From Oceanospirillaceae bacterium (GTDB lineage: Bacteria; Pseudomonadota; Gammaproteobacteria; Pseudomonadales; Balneatricaceae): a stretch of 64,000 nucleotides of DNA. The notes below the pieces were generated by a model. It had not been told where the DNA came from. It searched no databases and worked only from the letters and a program-made list of their open reading frames with translations. This document shows positions 8,501-16,999 of this stretch, in pieces. How positions within the stretch are numbered: position 1 is the first letter of the stretch; each line of letters opens with the position of its first letter. The position numbers were made by a program, and so were the translations under genes. Location of the stretch: NCBI GenBank assembly GCA_013215505.1, contig JABSQZ010000001.1:62001-126000 (forward strand). Reading direction: 5' to 3'.

Positions 8501-8613
8501 ATTGGAATCTAAAACAGCTTAAAAGATTCTGAAAATAAAGAAATGATAAATAAGAGCTGAGCTGAATTAGCAGTGCTGAATTGAATCGATGTTACGAGGA
8601 GTATTTTAAAAAC

Positions 8614-8700
8614 TGGTGCCCGGGGCCGGACTTGAACCGGCACAATCTTGCGATCGGGAGATTTTAAGTCTCCTGTGTCTACCAATTCCACCACCCGGGC
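8614..8700 (-). tRNA. tRNA-Leu (anticodon TAA)
   Basis: An 87-nt tRNA with a long variable arm. The acceptor strands GCCCGGG and CCCGGGC pair, the D arm contains AATTGGTAGAC, the anticodon loop is CTTAAAA and the T arm is GGTTCAAGTCC. CCA is encoded. It is the last gene of a Gly-Cys-Leu cluster next to pgsA, the same order as glyW-cysT-leuZ in Escherichia coli. Confidence 0.95.
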
Positions 8701-8745
8701 TTCGAGTGTCGCTCAGTTGTATTGACAACCTGCGAAGGGAATAAA

Positions 8746-8819
8746 TGGAGGCGCGAGTCGGAATCGAACCGGCGTGGACGGAGTTGCAGTCCGCTACATA
8801 ACCACTCTGTCATCGCGCC
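8746..8819 (-). tRNA. tRNA-Cys (anticodon GCA)
   Basis: A 74-nt tRNA whose acceptor stem GGCGCGA pairs with TCGCGCC and whose anticodon loop is CTGCAAC. The T arm contains GGTTCGATTCC and CCA is encoded. It lies 45 nt from tRNA-Leu in the same transcription unit. Confidence 0.95.
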
Positions 8820-8844
8820 CCATACTTAAAACATTGAGATAGAT

Positions 8845-8920
8845 TGGAGCGGGAAACCGGGTTCGAACCGGCGACCTCGACCTTGGCAAGGTCGCGCTCT
8901 ACCAACTGAGCTATTCCCGC
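8845..8920 (-). tRNA. tRNA-Gly (anticodon GCC)
   Basis: A 76-nt tRNA whose acceptor stem GCGGGAA pairs with TTCCCGC. The D arm is AGCTCAGTTGGTAGAGC, the anticodon loop is TTGCCAA and the T arm GGTTCGAACC. CCA is encoded. First gene of the tRNA operon. Confidence 0.95.
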
Positions 8921-8951
8921 GTCGTTGCTATCTCTGTAACAAGTGGGGCGT

Positions 8952-8979
8952 ATTATAGAGGTATCAGCGGGCATGTCAA
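8952..8979 (-). promoter_or_regulatory. Promoter of the tRNA-Gly-Cys-Leu operon
   Basis: On the minus strand a consensus TTGACA (8974-8979) and a perfect TATAAT (8952-8957) are separated by 16 bp, 31 bp upstream of tRNA-Gly. The -10 box is followed by a GC-rich stretch (ACGCCCC), the kind of discriminator linked to stringent control of stable RNA. Confidence 0.8.
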
Positions 8980-9175
8980 CAACTAATAAAAATATAATTT
9001 CTGTTTAAATATTAATCACTTACATTGAAATAAAGGGAAAATATTACTCAACATCAGCCCGATCAACCATTCCTTTTGTTGCATTGTCCAATATTTCAAA
9101 TACTTATACAAAAAAGTTGCAAATGTTATTGTCGATATTAGCGCCAGTTTCAGCAGCAGTGGCCAATTGCTTAAC

Positions 9176-9724
9176 TTAACTATGCTTTTTTAAATCACTC
9201 CAAGCTGCTCGCAAATAGATAAACATTGACCAAATTGTCAGCAGTGCAGCTATGTACAAAGCGACCACGCCGCCCCAGCTCCAGATTGTCTCAGGTTCGA
9301 CAGAAAGTAGAACTAATATTGATAACATCTGCATCGCTGTTTTAACTTTACCCACATTTGAAACCGCCACATTAGAACGTTTTCCCAACTCTGCCATCCA
9401 CTCTCGCAGTGCCGAGATCACTATTTCACGGCAGATAATGACGATAGCGGGAATTGTCATCCAGGGGCTGGCATAAGTGACACACAACAGCACCAGAGCG
9501 ACGGCGACAATTAATTTATCGGCAACCGGATCGAGAAACGCACCCAAGGTGGTACTTTGATCGAGCTTTCGGGCTAAGTATCCGTCTAGCCAATCGGTGA
9601 CACAGGCAACCGCAAACACGGTTCCACAGGCAATGTTTACCCAGCTAAAAGGTAAATAGTAAAGTACCACTAAAATTGGAATTAATGCGATGCGAATAAG
9701 GGTTATAATATTAGGTGTATTCAT
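9176..9724 (-). CDS. pgsA: CDP-diacylglycerol-glycerol-3-phosphate 3-phosphatidyltransferase
   Basis: A 182-residue inner-membrane enzyme that makes phosphatidylglycerophosphate from CDP-diacylglycerol and glycerol-3-phosphate, the committed step to phosphatidylglycerol and cardiolipin. The CDP-alcohol phosphatidyltransferase motif reads DGYLARKLDQSTTLGAFLDP followed by VADK, with all three catalytic aspartates, near residues 47-70. About four membrane segments are visible. Length is normal. It follows uvrC on the same strand, an order conserved in many gammaproteobacteria, and sits upstream of the tRNA cluster. The ribosome site is weak. Confidence 0.95.
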   Translation of the reverse strand: MNTPNIITLIRIALIPILVVLYYLPFSWVNIACGTVFAVACVTDWLDGYLARKLDQSTTLGAFLDPVADKLIVAVALVLLCVTYASPWMTIPAIVIICREIVISALREWMAELGKRSNVAVSNVGKVKTAMQMLSILVLLSVEPETIWSWGGVVALYIAALLTIWSMFIYLRAAWSDLKKHS

Positions 9725-9809
9725 AAATTAACAGCTGGCTAAACTAGCCCCAGAGGGTAACTTCTCTGAGATAATTTTAGCTAATAACTGGTTCACTCCT
9801 GGCTTGTTA

Positions 9810-11633
9810 CTAATGATCTGGATGCAGTACTGCGTAAATCTCTTCTGCGAGCGCCGTGCTTATAGTAGAGACTTTTTTAATTTCTTCAATGCTTGCGCTT
9901 TCAATTGAGGGAATTGAACCAAAATGTTTCAACAGTTCCCGGCGACGTTTTGGTCCTATGCCGTTAATATCTTCCAGTTTTGATCTGCTCCTGGCTTTAC
10001 CCCGTCTGGCCCTGTGGCCGGTAATGGCAAAGCGATGTGACTCATCTCTGATATGTTGCACTAAATGCAGTCCGGGAGAGTCAGCCGCTATCATTATTTC
10101 CTGATTGGTATCTGGATTTATCAGCGTCTCTAAACCCGGTTTACGGGTCACCCCCTTGGCTATACCTATCACCTGAATATCGAATATATCTAATTTATTC
10201 AACACATCTACCGCCTGACTCACCTGGCCTTTACCTCCGTCGATAAATAATATATCGGGCTTTTTTCCCTCTCCTTTCTTTAGACGGGCAAAACGCCTGG
10301 TCAGCGCCTGATGCATAGCCGCGTAATCATCGCCTGCCGTGACCCCCTCTATATTAAATCGACGATAATCTGTTTTTAACGGCCCGTTGTGATCAAATAC
10401 TACACAAGAGGCGACTGTCGCCTCGCCAGAGCTGTGCGAGATATCAAAACACTCCAGGCGTTTCGGTATTTTATCTAAACCTAAACTCTGTTGCAGAGAT
10501 AGAAAACGGTTATAGATATTCTTTTTACTGGCCAGCTGGGTGACTAATTGTTGTTCGGCATTGGTCTGCGTCAATCGCTGCCATCCGGCACGATCTCCAC
10601 GCACGTTGTGGCTAATTTCAACTTTCGAGCCGCGTTGGCTTGTCAAGACTTCTTGAAGACAGTCTACATCTTGCAGTTCATGGCTGCAGATAATACTCTC
10701 GGGAATTTCTCGATTAGCAGATAAATACCACTGGGCGACGAAGGCGGACAGCACATCGGATTGTGTCTCCTCAATAGCGACTTTAGGAAATAGCGCTTTA
10801 GAGCCAATGACTCGGCCACCTCGAACAAACATCTGATAAATACAAACGGCTCCTGCGGCCATAGCGCAGCCAATTATGTCAGCATTACCCTTTCCTCCAA
10901 TCACCGCCTGTTGCTCTTGAGTGTGTTGCAGTGACTGAATCTGGTCCCTAAATTGAGCGGCTTTTTCAAACTCAAGAGAGAGTGCTGCCTGCTCCATTTG
11001 CCGAGCCAGTTCGGACATTATATTATTGCTCTTACCCTCTAAAAACATGATGGCATGTTTTATATCAAAGTCATATTGTTGTTTATCTATCAGCTCTACA
11101 CAAGGTGCTGTGCAGCGCTTTATCTGATGTTGCAAACAAGGTCTTGAGCGATTCTTAAAAAAACTTTCATCACATTGACGTATCTGAAATATTTTTTGCA
11201 GGATACTTAAGGTTTCGCGTACCGCCGTCCCGCTGGGAAAGGGACCGAAATATTTCCCTTTGCGTCTTTTAGCACCGCGATGAAAAGTCACCGACGGATA
11301 GTCTTCAGCCTCGTTAATAAAGATAAAAGGGTAGCTTTTGTCATCGCGCAATAAAATATTGTAAGGAGGACGATACTGCTTTATCAGGCTTTGCTCTAAC
11401 AGCAGCGCCTCAGTCTCACCATGAGTAATAGTAATTTCGATATTGGCAATTTTCGCCACTAACGCTTCAGTCTTGGTCGTCAAACCGGTGGCTCTAAAAT
11501 AACTGGCGACGCGGTTTTTAAGATTTTTTGCCTTACCTATATAAAGTAATTCACCTGCTACATCGAGCATTTGATAGACGCCGGGACGCTTAGTTAATCT
11601 GGCTAAAAACTCTTTACTGTTAAATGGATCCAA
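9810..11633 (-). CDS. uvrC: Excinuclease ABC subunit C
   Basis: A 607-residue UvrC of full length. It makes the dual incisions in nucleotide excision repair with UvrA and UvrB. An N-terminal GIY-YIG nuclease domain (RPGVYQMLDVAGELLYIGKA) covers about residues 14-92. A UvrB-binding UVR motif lies around 200-235. The RNase H-like C-terminal nuclease (ECFDISHSSGE, DILFIDGGKGQ) follows, then helix-hairpin-helix motifs (LEDINGIGPKRRRELLKHFG). The start is TTG at 11633, with AAGG seven bases upstream. It is probably co-transcribed with pgsA. The GacA/UvrY regulator gene often found upstream is absent here. Confidence 0.97.
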   Translation of the reverse strand: MDPFNSKEFLARLTKRPGVYQMLDVAGELLYIGKAKNLKNRVASYFRATGLTTKTEALVAKIANIEITITHGETEALLLEQSLIKQYRPPYNILLRDDKSYPFIFINEAEDYPSVTFHRGAKRRKGKYFGPFPSGTAVRETLSILQKIFQIRQCDESFFKNRSRPCLQHQIKRCTAPCVELIDKQQYDFDIKHAIMFLEGKSNNIMSELARQMEQAALSLEFEKAAQFRDQIQSLQHTQEQQAVIGGKGNADIIGCAMAAGAVCIYQMFVRGGRVIGSKALFPKVAIEETQSDVLSAFVAQWYLSANREIPESIICSHELQDVDCLQEVLTSQRGSKVEISHNVRGDRAGWQRLTQTNAEQQLVTQLASKKNIYNRFLSLQQSLGLDKIPKRLECFDISHSSGEATVASCVVFDHNGPLKTDYRRFNIEGVTAGDDYAAMHQALTRRFARLKKGEGKKPDILFIDGGKGQVSQAVDVLNKLDIFDIQVIGIAKGVTRKPGLETLINPDTNQEIMIAADSPGLHLVQHIRDESHRFAITGHRARRGKARSRSKLEDINGIGPKRRRELLKHFGSIPSIESASIEEIKKVSTISTALAEEIYAVLHPDH

Positions 11634-11756
11634 TGCAAAACCTTATCATTCTATAACTTTAATAATCATCTGCCTGGCCATTTATTCCACTATTTACGTC
11701 TCAACACAGAGACTCACAGCGACAAATTATTGCCCGACAACAAACCCTGCTAATAT

Positions 11757-12068
11757 TTATTTCAGCTGACTGTCTCGTTTATTTGCATCCATCAAAGAAG
11801 CCAGTGCACGCTGATGAATTTCAGACAACTGCTCTCTGGCGTCATCGGTAATAGTGGAGCCAGAGGACAGAGAGACCTCCAAATAGACGCCTATTTCCGC
11901 AAAGTAAAATATTCTCGCGTTATGGCTGGTGGCACGGCGTAATTTGCTCAAAGATATTTGCGCACCGTGCAGTAAAATGTGATTAATATCCGTTGCGCTC
12001 ATCAAAGGGTTGCGCTGCTTTTGTAGCGCTCGCTTGGGCTGAATTTCTGAGCCGTTTTTTTCTGTCAT
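11757..12068 (-). CDS. Hypothetical protein
   Basis: About 103 residues, no family recognised. I choose the ATG at 12068 (MTEKNGSEIQ) because AAGGG lies six bases upstream; in-frame ATG and GTG codons seven and eight codons further up lack a ribosome site. The protein is soluble, with a basic N-terminal third (KRALQKQRNP), a central segment FYFAEIGVYLEVSLSSGS that looks like beta strands, and a helical C-terminus. It lies 124 nt upstream of uvrC on the same strand, without obvious functional linkage. Confidence 0.5.
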   Translation of the reverse strand: MTEKNGSEIQPKRALQKQRNPLMSATDINHILLHGAQISLSKLRRATSHNARIFYFAEIGVYLEVSLSSGSTITDDAREQLSEIHQRALASLMDANKRDSQLK

Positions 12069-12342
12069 ATTGTGCCCTTTTGCCATCACCAGATCGGAAC
12101 ATCAAGTGAATGTATTAAATAGACTGCTACAGCCTTACTAGCATAGCAATAAAATACTCAGGAAGTCCTTGAAGCTGAACTTTTAGTTGGGCAGGAACAA
12201 AGCAGACGACTGGGGGCTAATACTGCGATACTGCAAAATCCGATTAACAAAACCCGTTGTGCCTAACAGCTATCTGCTCAGCAATAGACTAAAGCCTTAG
12301 TTAGACTCAGGAGAGGAAAGAAAGCTGATTTTGTCACTGGAT

Positions 12343-12822
12343 TTAGCGCTTAATCTTGGCTAAATACATATCAATTTTAGCGCATTTTCGACCTTTACCA
12401 GCCTGCTCTATCCGCTGCAGGACATTAGCAGGTAACTGCTCTATCACCGAAGCGGACTGTGTCTCAAAGGCGCCTCTGAGTAAGTAGGTATCTACTCCTT
12501 TGACTTGGATATACATCTGATCGAATTCTTTGACCGATAAATAACCGACGCCACTGAACAGATCAGTGCTTTTATCTCTGGCTATTTTTCCTTGATAACA
12601 GGTAGGTAGAGCCGCTTTGCCGGCAGCAGTAGGCTGGGTAATAGTACTGGGATCAAGTCCCGCTAGGATTTGCGCTTGTATGCCTCTGATTTCAGTACTT
12701 TCAGGAGTGGCATCGAATTTTACAAAGGGCATATTCCAGTGGCGATCCTCAACAGAAAGCGATATAACGCTTGCCACTCCAGCGAGCAGTAATAATGTAA
12801 TGCCTTTATAAACATCTTTCAT
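12343..12822 (-). CDS. Hypothetical protein with N-terminal membrane anchor or signal peptide
   Basis: A 159-residue protein, no family recognised. Residues 5-25 (YKGITLLLLAGVASVISLSV) form a signal peptide or single membrane anchor; no lipobox is visible. The rest is polar and contains two cysteines (PTCYQGK near residue 95, RKCAKID near 148) that could form a disulfide in the periplasm. It is monocistronic as far as visible, with 253 nt of featureless sequence between it and the preceding hypothetical gene. Confidence 0.5.
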   Translation of the reverse strand: MKDVYKGITLLLLAGVASVISLSVEDRHWNMPFVKFDATPESTEIRGIQAQILAGLDPSTITQPTAAGKAALPTCYQGKIARDKSTDLFSGVGYLSVKEFDQMYIQVKGVDTYLLRGAFETQSASVIEQLPANVLQRIEQAGKGRKCAKIDMYLAKIKR

Positions 12823-13192
12823 ATATCACCGATGTACCCCAAGTACTTAGACAGTATCGGCCCCCGCTAGCGGGAGGCTTTGACGCGTAAAAGTCTTAAT
12901 CAAAAAATATTACCGAATCAGTTTAACAGGTTTAACTTTGAAACAGCGGGTTTTTTAACAAACAATCGTTTTAAAACTGATATTTAGACGAATCAACTAT
13001 GTATATGACGAGAATTCATCGGCAATCGTTGCTAATTTGCAACATCCATTAGCTAAACTGCTGAATATTTTACTTTTTTACTGAGCACTGGACAATTATT
13101 TGTGAAATTGCTTCATACTGCCTTTTATTTGTTCAACTATATTAAACAGGCGCCGATAGCCTATTATCGAATCAATTTTAGAGGGCTATGTA
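12823..13192. other. Intergenic region between divergent genes
   Basis: This 370-bp stretch separates two divergently oriented genes and must hold both promoters. The only clear structure is a 12-bp palindrome CCCGCTAGCGGG at 12863-12874. Nothing else is recognisable. Confidence 0.4.
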
Positions 13193-14359
13193 ATGATTAA
13201 TACCTTTTATTCCAATACTTCCTATGTAACTCAACACTCCGAGTTTAGCTCATTTGAGCACGAGGCTCACCGCAATCCAGGAGCCACTGCCAACGAAGCA
13301 TTACTGGCACGATTAGCGAAAAATGTTCCTGGGTTACAAAAAGATGATGTGACTGATTTAGCTAGCAATGACTTTAGCCCTACTAAAGTTGCTGAGAGAA
13401 TAGCAAAATTTGTCGCCCTTGGCCTGGAAAATGCCCGCAGCCAAGGCCGCAGTGAAGAAGAAATTCAGAGCAAATTTGATGCGGCGATGCAAGGGGTGCA
13501 AAAGGGATTCGATGAAGCCCGAGATATTCTGGAAAGTTTGAGTTTGCTAAGCGCAGATATAGCCGGCACTATCGATGAGACCGAAGAGTTAACTTTCAAA
13601 GCTTTGGAGGCACTTAATCCCTCGCAAAACAACAGCCCTAGTCTACCGGTATATCACACCCAAGTAGCTGCCGTTGAGCGCTACTCGCAAGCAGAATCAT
13701 TTTCTCTGGAACTAGAGACCCAAGATGGGGATAAAGTTAAAATTCTCTTTGCCAATCAGAGCAGCAGTGAATCAGCATTTGCCTACAGCGGTGATGGTCA
13801 GGGCAATTATAGTGCCGTCTATAGTTTGACTCAGAGCCAGAGTAGCGCTTTTCAATTCCAGGTTCAGGGAGACTTAGACGAAGGTGAATTAGAGGCGATT
13901 GCCAAGCTGATTAACGATGTCAGTGAAATTTCTAATGAATTCTTCAACGGCGATGTGCAAAAAGCCTTTGAAATTGCCACTCAGTTCAACATGGACAAGA
14001 CTGAATTAGCCTCTATGAACTTACAGCTAACACGGTCACAGTCCTACACAGCAGCAGCTAGCTACCGCAGCGTTGAACAAAATAGCGCCCCGGATATCGG
14101 CAAGTTAGCGGGTCACTTCTTGAATAATTATGATCAGGCTACGCAGAGACCTGAATTGGAGTTCTTACAAAACATCACCGATATCAGTCAACGCCTATTA
14201 GATAGCTTGGTACAGCAAGATTCCAGGTTCATCGAGGCAGATGATGAGCAACAATCTATATTTACAGCCAGTCTTGCGCGCATTAAAGACATTATAGAAT
14301 CCATGCAGCAACCAGAAGTTAATGATGTGGCACCTAGTGCCGACGTAGATGCTGACTAA
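13193..14359 (+). CDS. DUF5610 domain protein
   Basis: A 388-residue protein. Residues ~35-145 match the style of the DUF5610 domain: an FSPTKVAERIAKFVALGLEN helix, then FDAAMQGVQKGFDEARDILE and an IAGTIDETEEL segment. The remainder is acidic, Gln/Ser-rich and has no recognised domain; it ends in an acidic tail. There is no signal peptide or membrane segment. Function unknown; in other gammaproteobacteria such proteins occur as stand-alone genes. GAGGG precedes the ATG. A hairpin follows at 14379. Confidence 0.7.
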   Translation: MINTFYSNTSYVTQHSEFSSFEHEAHRNPGATANEALLARLAKNVPGLQKDDVTDLASNDFSPTKVAERIAKFVALGLENARSQGRSEEEIQSKFDAAMQGVQKGFDEARDILESLSLLSADIAGTIDETEELTFKALEALNPSQNNSPSLPVYHTQVAAVERYSQAESFSLELETQDGDKVKILFANQSSSESAFAYSGDGQGNYSAVYSLTQSQSSAFQFQVQGDLDEGELEAIAKLINDVSEISNEFFNGDVQKAFEIATQFNMDKTELASMNLQLTRSQSYTAAASYRSVEQNSAPDIGKLAGHFLNNYDQATQRPELEFLQNITDISQRLLDSLVQQDSRFIEADDEQQSIFTASLARIKDIIESMQQPEVNDVAPSADVDAD

Positions 14360-14378
14360 TTTCTACCCGTCAAAGCGC

Positions 14379-14414
14379 CCCCTGGCAGCACAATTTCAAC
14401 TGCACTGCCAGGGG
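14379..14414 (+). terminator. Hairpin after DUF5610 gene
   Basis: Perfect 10-bp arms CCCCTGGCAG/CTGCCAGGGG flank a 16-nt loop, 20 nt after the stop codon. There is no T-run, so it is a likely 3'-end hairpin rather than a classic intrinsic terminator. Confidence 0.5.
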
Positions 14415-14422
14415 TAATGTCT

Positions 14423-14457
14423 AAGTTGGAAGCTGGAAGTTGGAAGTTGGAAGTTGG
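14423..14457. repeat. Heptamer tandem repeat (AAGTTGG x5)
   Basis: Five consecutive copies of AAGTTGG; the second copy has one change (AAGCTGG). The tract is intergenic, between the DUF5610 hairpin and a small open frame at 14599. Short repeats of this kind can change copy number by slippage. Confidence 0.9.
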
Positions 14458-14598
14458 ACTGGAACTGCAGTGCAGGGAAGATAGGAAAATAACCAATTAC
14501 TGATCTGAGCAGATAAGCCGCTGACAGAGTCACTAATAAACGGTAATATCTTATCCAATCAGATTCTCTTCCCATTATTCATTATCCAGGCATCAACA

Positions 14599-14784
14599 AT
14601 GAGCGATAACGTTATTGACTTTAAAAGCCGTCAACAAAAAGCTGCACATCAACGCAAGGAAGCTGGATTTAAAAACATGCAGCAAAGGTTCGAAACGGCT
14701 CTTCCCAATGAAAAAGACAGCAAAGAAAAGTTGCTTGGCCTATTCAAAAAAACCAAAAACACTCGCACACCAAAAAAGAACTAA
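14599..14784 (+). CDS. Small basic hypothetical protein
   Basis: A 61-residue lysine-rich soluble protein beginning MSDNVIDFKSRQQKAAHQRK. AGG precedes the ATG. No family recognised. The start MSDNVIDFKSR is a pattern I associate with small conserved proteins of marine gammaproteobacteria, so I favour a real gene, but an overlapping frame of similar length weakens the case. Confidence 0.45.
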   Translation: MSDNVIDFKSRQQKAAHQRKEAGFKNMQQRFETALPNEKDSKEKLLGLFKKTKNTRTPKKN

Positions 14785-14800
14785 GCATTTTTTCTATGCT

Positions 14801-15793
14801 TTAAAAGACTTCTCGGTAGGCAAATAACCCCTGACTGCCACCGGTATGCAAGAACAACTGATTGGAATTCTCTGCAATTAACCCTTTGTCAGACAGATCT
14901 ATCAGTCCAGCCATTGCCTTGCCAGTGTATACCGGATCGAGTAAAACACCCTCCAGTGATGCACAGCGTTTCACCGCTTCAATCATAGGTTCAGTCGCCA
15001 CTCCGTAACTCGCGCCATAGTAGTTACCATCAGTGTGTACCACCCCCTCGGCCAACCCCGGGTCCAAATGCAGATATGTCAGCACTGAGCGCAACAGCTG
15101 CGTCACTAGCTCAGCTTGCTGCTCAGTCGTTTTACTGACACTGATGCCCAATACTTTTATACTGCTGCCACAGGCGATCAACCCCGCTAATAGCCCCGCC
15201 TGGGTACCGGCACTGCCAGTGGCGATAACGATCTGATCTATGCTTAACTGTTGCTGCTCTATTTGTTGCACTATCTCCATGGCACAGCGCACATAACCTA
15301 AACTACCGATCACGTTAGAGCCACCTACTGGAATAAAATAGGGCTTTTTTCCCTGCACCTGTAATTTGTCCATTAAGTTTTCGCAATAACTTTGCGGGTC
15401 TTCATCTACCCCCAAACGGTGGATATTTGCCCCCAGCAACTGATCTAATAAAATATTACCATTGCTATAAAAGTCAGCTTTAGGAGTATTGGCCACATCT
15501 TCCAAAACCAATTCACAACCCAGCCCAAACTTTGCCGCAGCCGCGGCGCTCTGACGGGCGTGATTTGACTGTAGCCCGCCAATTGTCACGAGAGTATCTG
15601 CACCACTTTTTAACGCCGCCGCAATTAGATACTCAAGCTTGCGAGTCTTGTTACCGCCACCGGCCAGACCTGTGCAATCATCTCTTTTAAAATACAAGTT
15701 GCAATTTAGCGTCGCTGACAAGCGCGGGGCAAATTCAAGCGCTGTGGGACCATGAGTGATGACTACTCGTTCTATTTCAGCAAAATCGCGCAT
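14801..15793 (-). CDS. D-cysteine desulfhydrase / ACC-deaminase family PLP enzyme
   Basis: A 330-residue fold-type II PLP enzyme. The motif GGGNKTRKLEYL near residues 44-55 carries the PLP lysine; GLQSNHARQ near 75 is the family substrate-side motif and ATGSAGTQAGLLAGL near 190 the phosphate-binding loop. The family includes D-cysteine desulfhydrase, ACC deaminase and cysteate sulfo-lyase; D-cysteine desulfhydrase (pyruvate, sulfide and ammonia from D-cysteine) is the best generic call. The start at 15793 is chosen for its GGAG; the longer open frame to 15865 lacks one and adds 24 unconserved-looking residues. It stands alone on this strand. Confidence 0.8.
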   Translation of the reverse strand: MRDFAEIERVVITHGPTALEFAPRLSATLNCNLYFKRDDCTGLAGGGNKTRKLEYLIAAALKSGADTLVTIGGLQSNHARQSAAAAAKFGLGCELVLEDVANTPKADFYSNGNILLDQLLGANIHRLGVDEDPQSYCENLMDKLQVQGKKPYFIPVGGSNVIGSLGYVRCAMEIVQQIEQQQLSIDQIVIATGSAGTQAGLLAGLIACGSSIKVLGISVSKTTEQQAELVTQLLRSVLTYLHLDPGLAEGVVHTDGNYYGASYGVATEPMIEAVKRCASLEGVLLDPVYTGKAMAGLIDLSDKGLIAENSNQLFLHTGGSQGLFAYREVF

Positions 15794-15977
15794 AGTTAAA
15801 CATCTCCGAAGGTAATGTATTGAAGAAAAGGTGAATGAATCATTTATGCAAAATATACCGTTCAAATAGCCTCCCTGATAGCTTTTTGTCAGTAGAATAA
15901 GACAGCCATGACTAAAAACTACCTAAAACGCTAAAATTCACGGTATTATTGACTGATCGATAATAACGGAAACAAAC

Positions 15978-16697
15978 ATGATCGCCCTGCTTAGACTACT
16001 GATAATTCTGCCTGTATTTATTTTAATCTGCATTCTAGGTTGTATATTCTGCTTTATCAGACCTTTCCACAAAAACAATACCTCGGTTGTCGCTCATACG
16101 TTAGGCGCTCTGGCACCGCTGTTTGGCATCAAACTTATTACTCGCGTCCCTAAAAGTAGTGTTTATAGACCACAAGTATTTATCGCCAACCATCAAAATA
16201 CTTTTGACGTAGTGACGCTAACCGCTGCCGTTAGCGAAGGCACAGTAAGCATTGGTAAAAAAAGCATTCGCTGGTTGCCTTTTTTTGGCCAGTTATACTG
16301 GCTTTCCGGTAACATATTGATTGATAGGCACAACAGCACCCGCGCCAGAACAACAATCGACCAAGTGTGCCAGCGGATAGTGAAAAACAAACTCTCAGTT
16401 TGGATGTTTCCCGAGGGAACGCGCAGCCGCGGTAGAGGCTTGCTAACGTTTAAAATGGGAGCATTCCACACTGCGATTCAAGCCAAGGTCGCTATTGTAC
16501 CTGTGGTATTAAGTACCACCACTGACTTTAAACTTAACCGCTTTAACAACGGCTATGCCATTGTGCAGATGCTAGACCCTGTTGACACTGAACACTATGC
16601 ATCAGCAAAACAATTAGCAGCCGATTGCCACCAGTTAATGTCCGATAAAATCGCCACACTTGACCGTGAAGTTGTCATCTTAAATAACCTTGACTAA
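15978..16697 (+). CDS. plsC: 1-acyl-sn-glycerol-3-phosphate acyltransferase
   Basis: A 239-residue PlsC-family acyltransferase that makes phosphatidic acid from lysophosphatidic acid at the inner membrane. An N-terminal membrane segment (residues ~3-28) precedes the catalytic motif NHQNTFD, with H72 and D77. GNILIDR (near 111-117) and FPEGTRS (144-150) are motifs II and III for glycerol-phosphate binding. Length is normal. It is transcribed towards the TPP riboswitch but is separate from the thiamine operon. Confidence 0.9.
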   Translation: MIALLRLLIILPVFILICILGCIFCFIRPFHKNNTSVVAHTLGALAPLFGIKLITRVPKSSVYRPQVFIANHQNTFDVVTLTAAVSEGTVSIGKKSIRWLPFFGQLYWLSGNILIDRHNSTRARTTIDQVCQRIVKNKLSVWMFPEGTRSRGRGLLTFKMGAFHTAIQAKVAIVPVVLSTTTDFKLNRFNNGYAIVQMLDPVDTEHYASAKQLAADCHQLMSDKIATLDREVVILNNLD

Positions 16698-16802
16698 GAA
16701 GTGCGAATTTACCCCATCAACAGTGCAGTTTTTTCGATAAAAGAGCAAAACTGCTATTTCTGCTTGCCTGTTATTTCAGTTACTACTAGACTTGCCTCTG
16801 AT

Positions 16803-16891
16803 CTTGTCGGGGTGCCTTATTTTCTAGGCTGAGATTGGCTATGCCAAATCCCGTTGCACCTGATCAGGTTAATACCTGCGTAGGGAACAAG
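16803..16891 (+). promoter_or_regulatory. TPP riboswitch (THI box)
   Basis: The conserved thi-box segments appear in order: GGGGTGCC, GGCTGAGA, then CCCGTTGCACCTGATCAGGT and TAATACCTGCGTAGGGAA. The outer helix P1 forms between CTTGT at 16803-16807 and ACAAG at 16887-16891. The element binds thiamine pyrophosphate and represses the downstream thiOSGE operon when vitamin is plentiful. It lies about 110 nt upstream of the thiO ATG. Confidence 0.95.
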
Positions 16892-16962
16892 TTAAACTGT
16901 CATTGTATTCCCAGACTCAGGGCATTAAGCTATTTTTGATAGCTGTCGATTACAGTTTCTCC

Positions 16963-16999
16963 ACTTGTCCCAGAATTTTTAGCTAACTGGGAATCCTTA
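16963..16999 (+). promoter_or_regulatory. Candidate translational expression platform of the TPP riboswitch
   Basis: TCCCAG (16968-16973) can pair with CTGGGA (16987-16992), which includes the ribosome site seven bases before the thiO ATG. Alternatively ACTTGTCCC (16963-16971) can pair with GGGAACAAGT on the 3' side of P1 (16883-16892), with one bulged base. TPP stabilises P1, freeing this segment to mask the ribosome site; without TPP the alternative pairing would expose it. The complementarities are seen, the switching is inferred. Confidence 0.6.

Noticed and set aside
8509-8694. Minus-strand open frame starting MVELVDTGDLKSPDRKIVP
   Set aside because: This is the well-known artefact of translating a tRNA-Leu gene; the DNA is the tRNA at 8614-8700.
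12863-12874. Palindrome CCCGCTAGCGGG
   Set aside because: Too short and without context (no promoter boxes or T-run) to assign a function; noted only in the intergenic entry.
14615-14827. 70-codon plus-strand frame overlapping the small basic gene
   Set aside because: It is a lysine-rich shadow of the 14599-14784 frame and runs into the convergent desulfhydrase gene.
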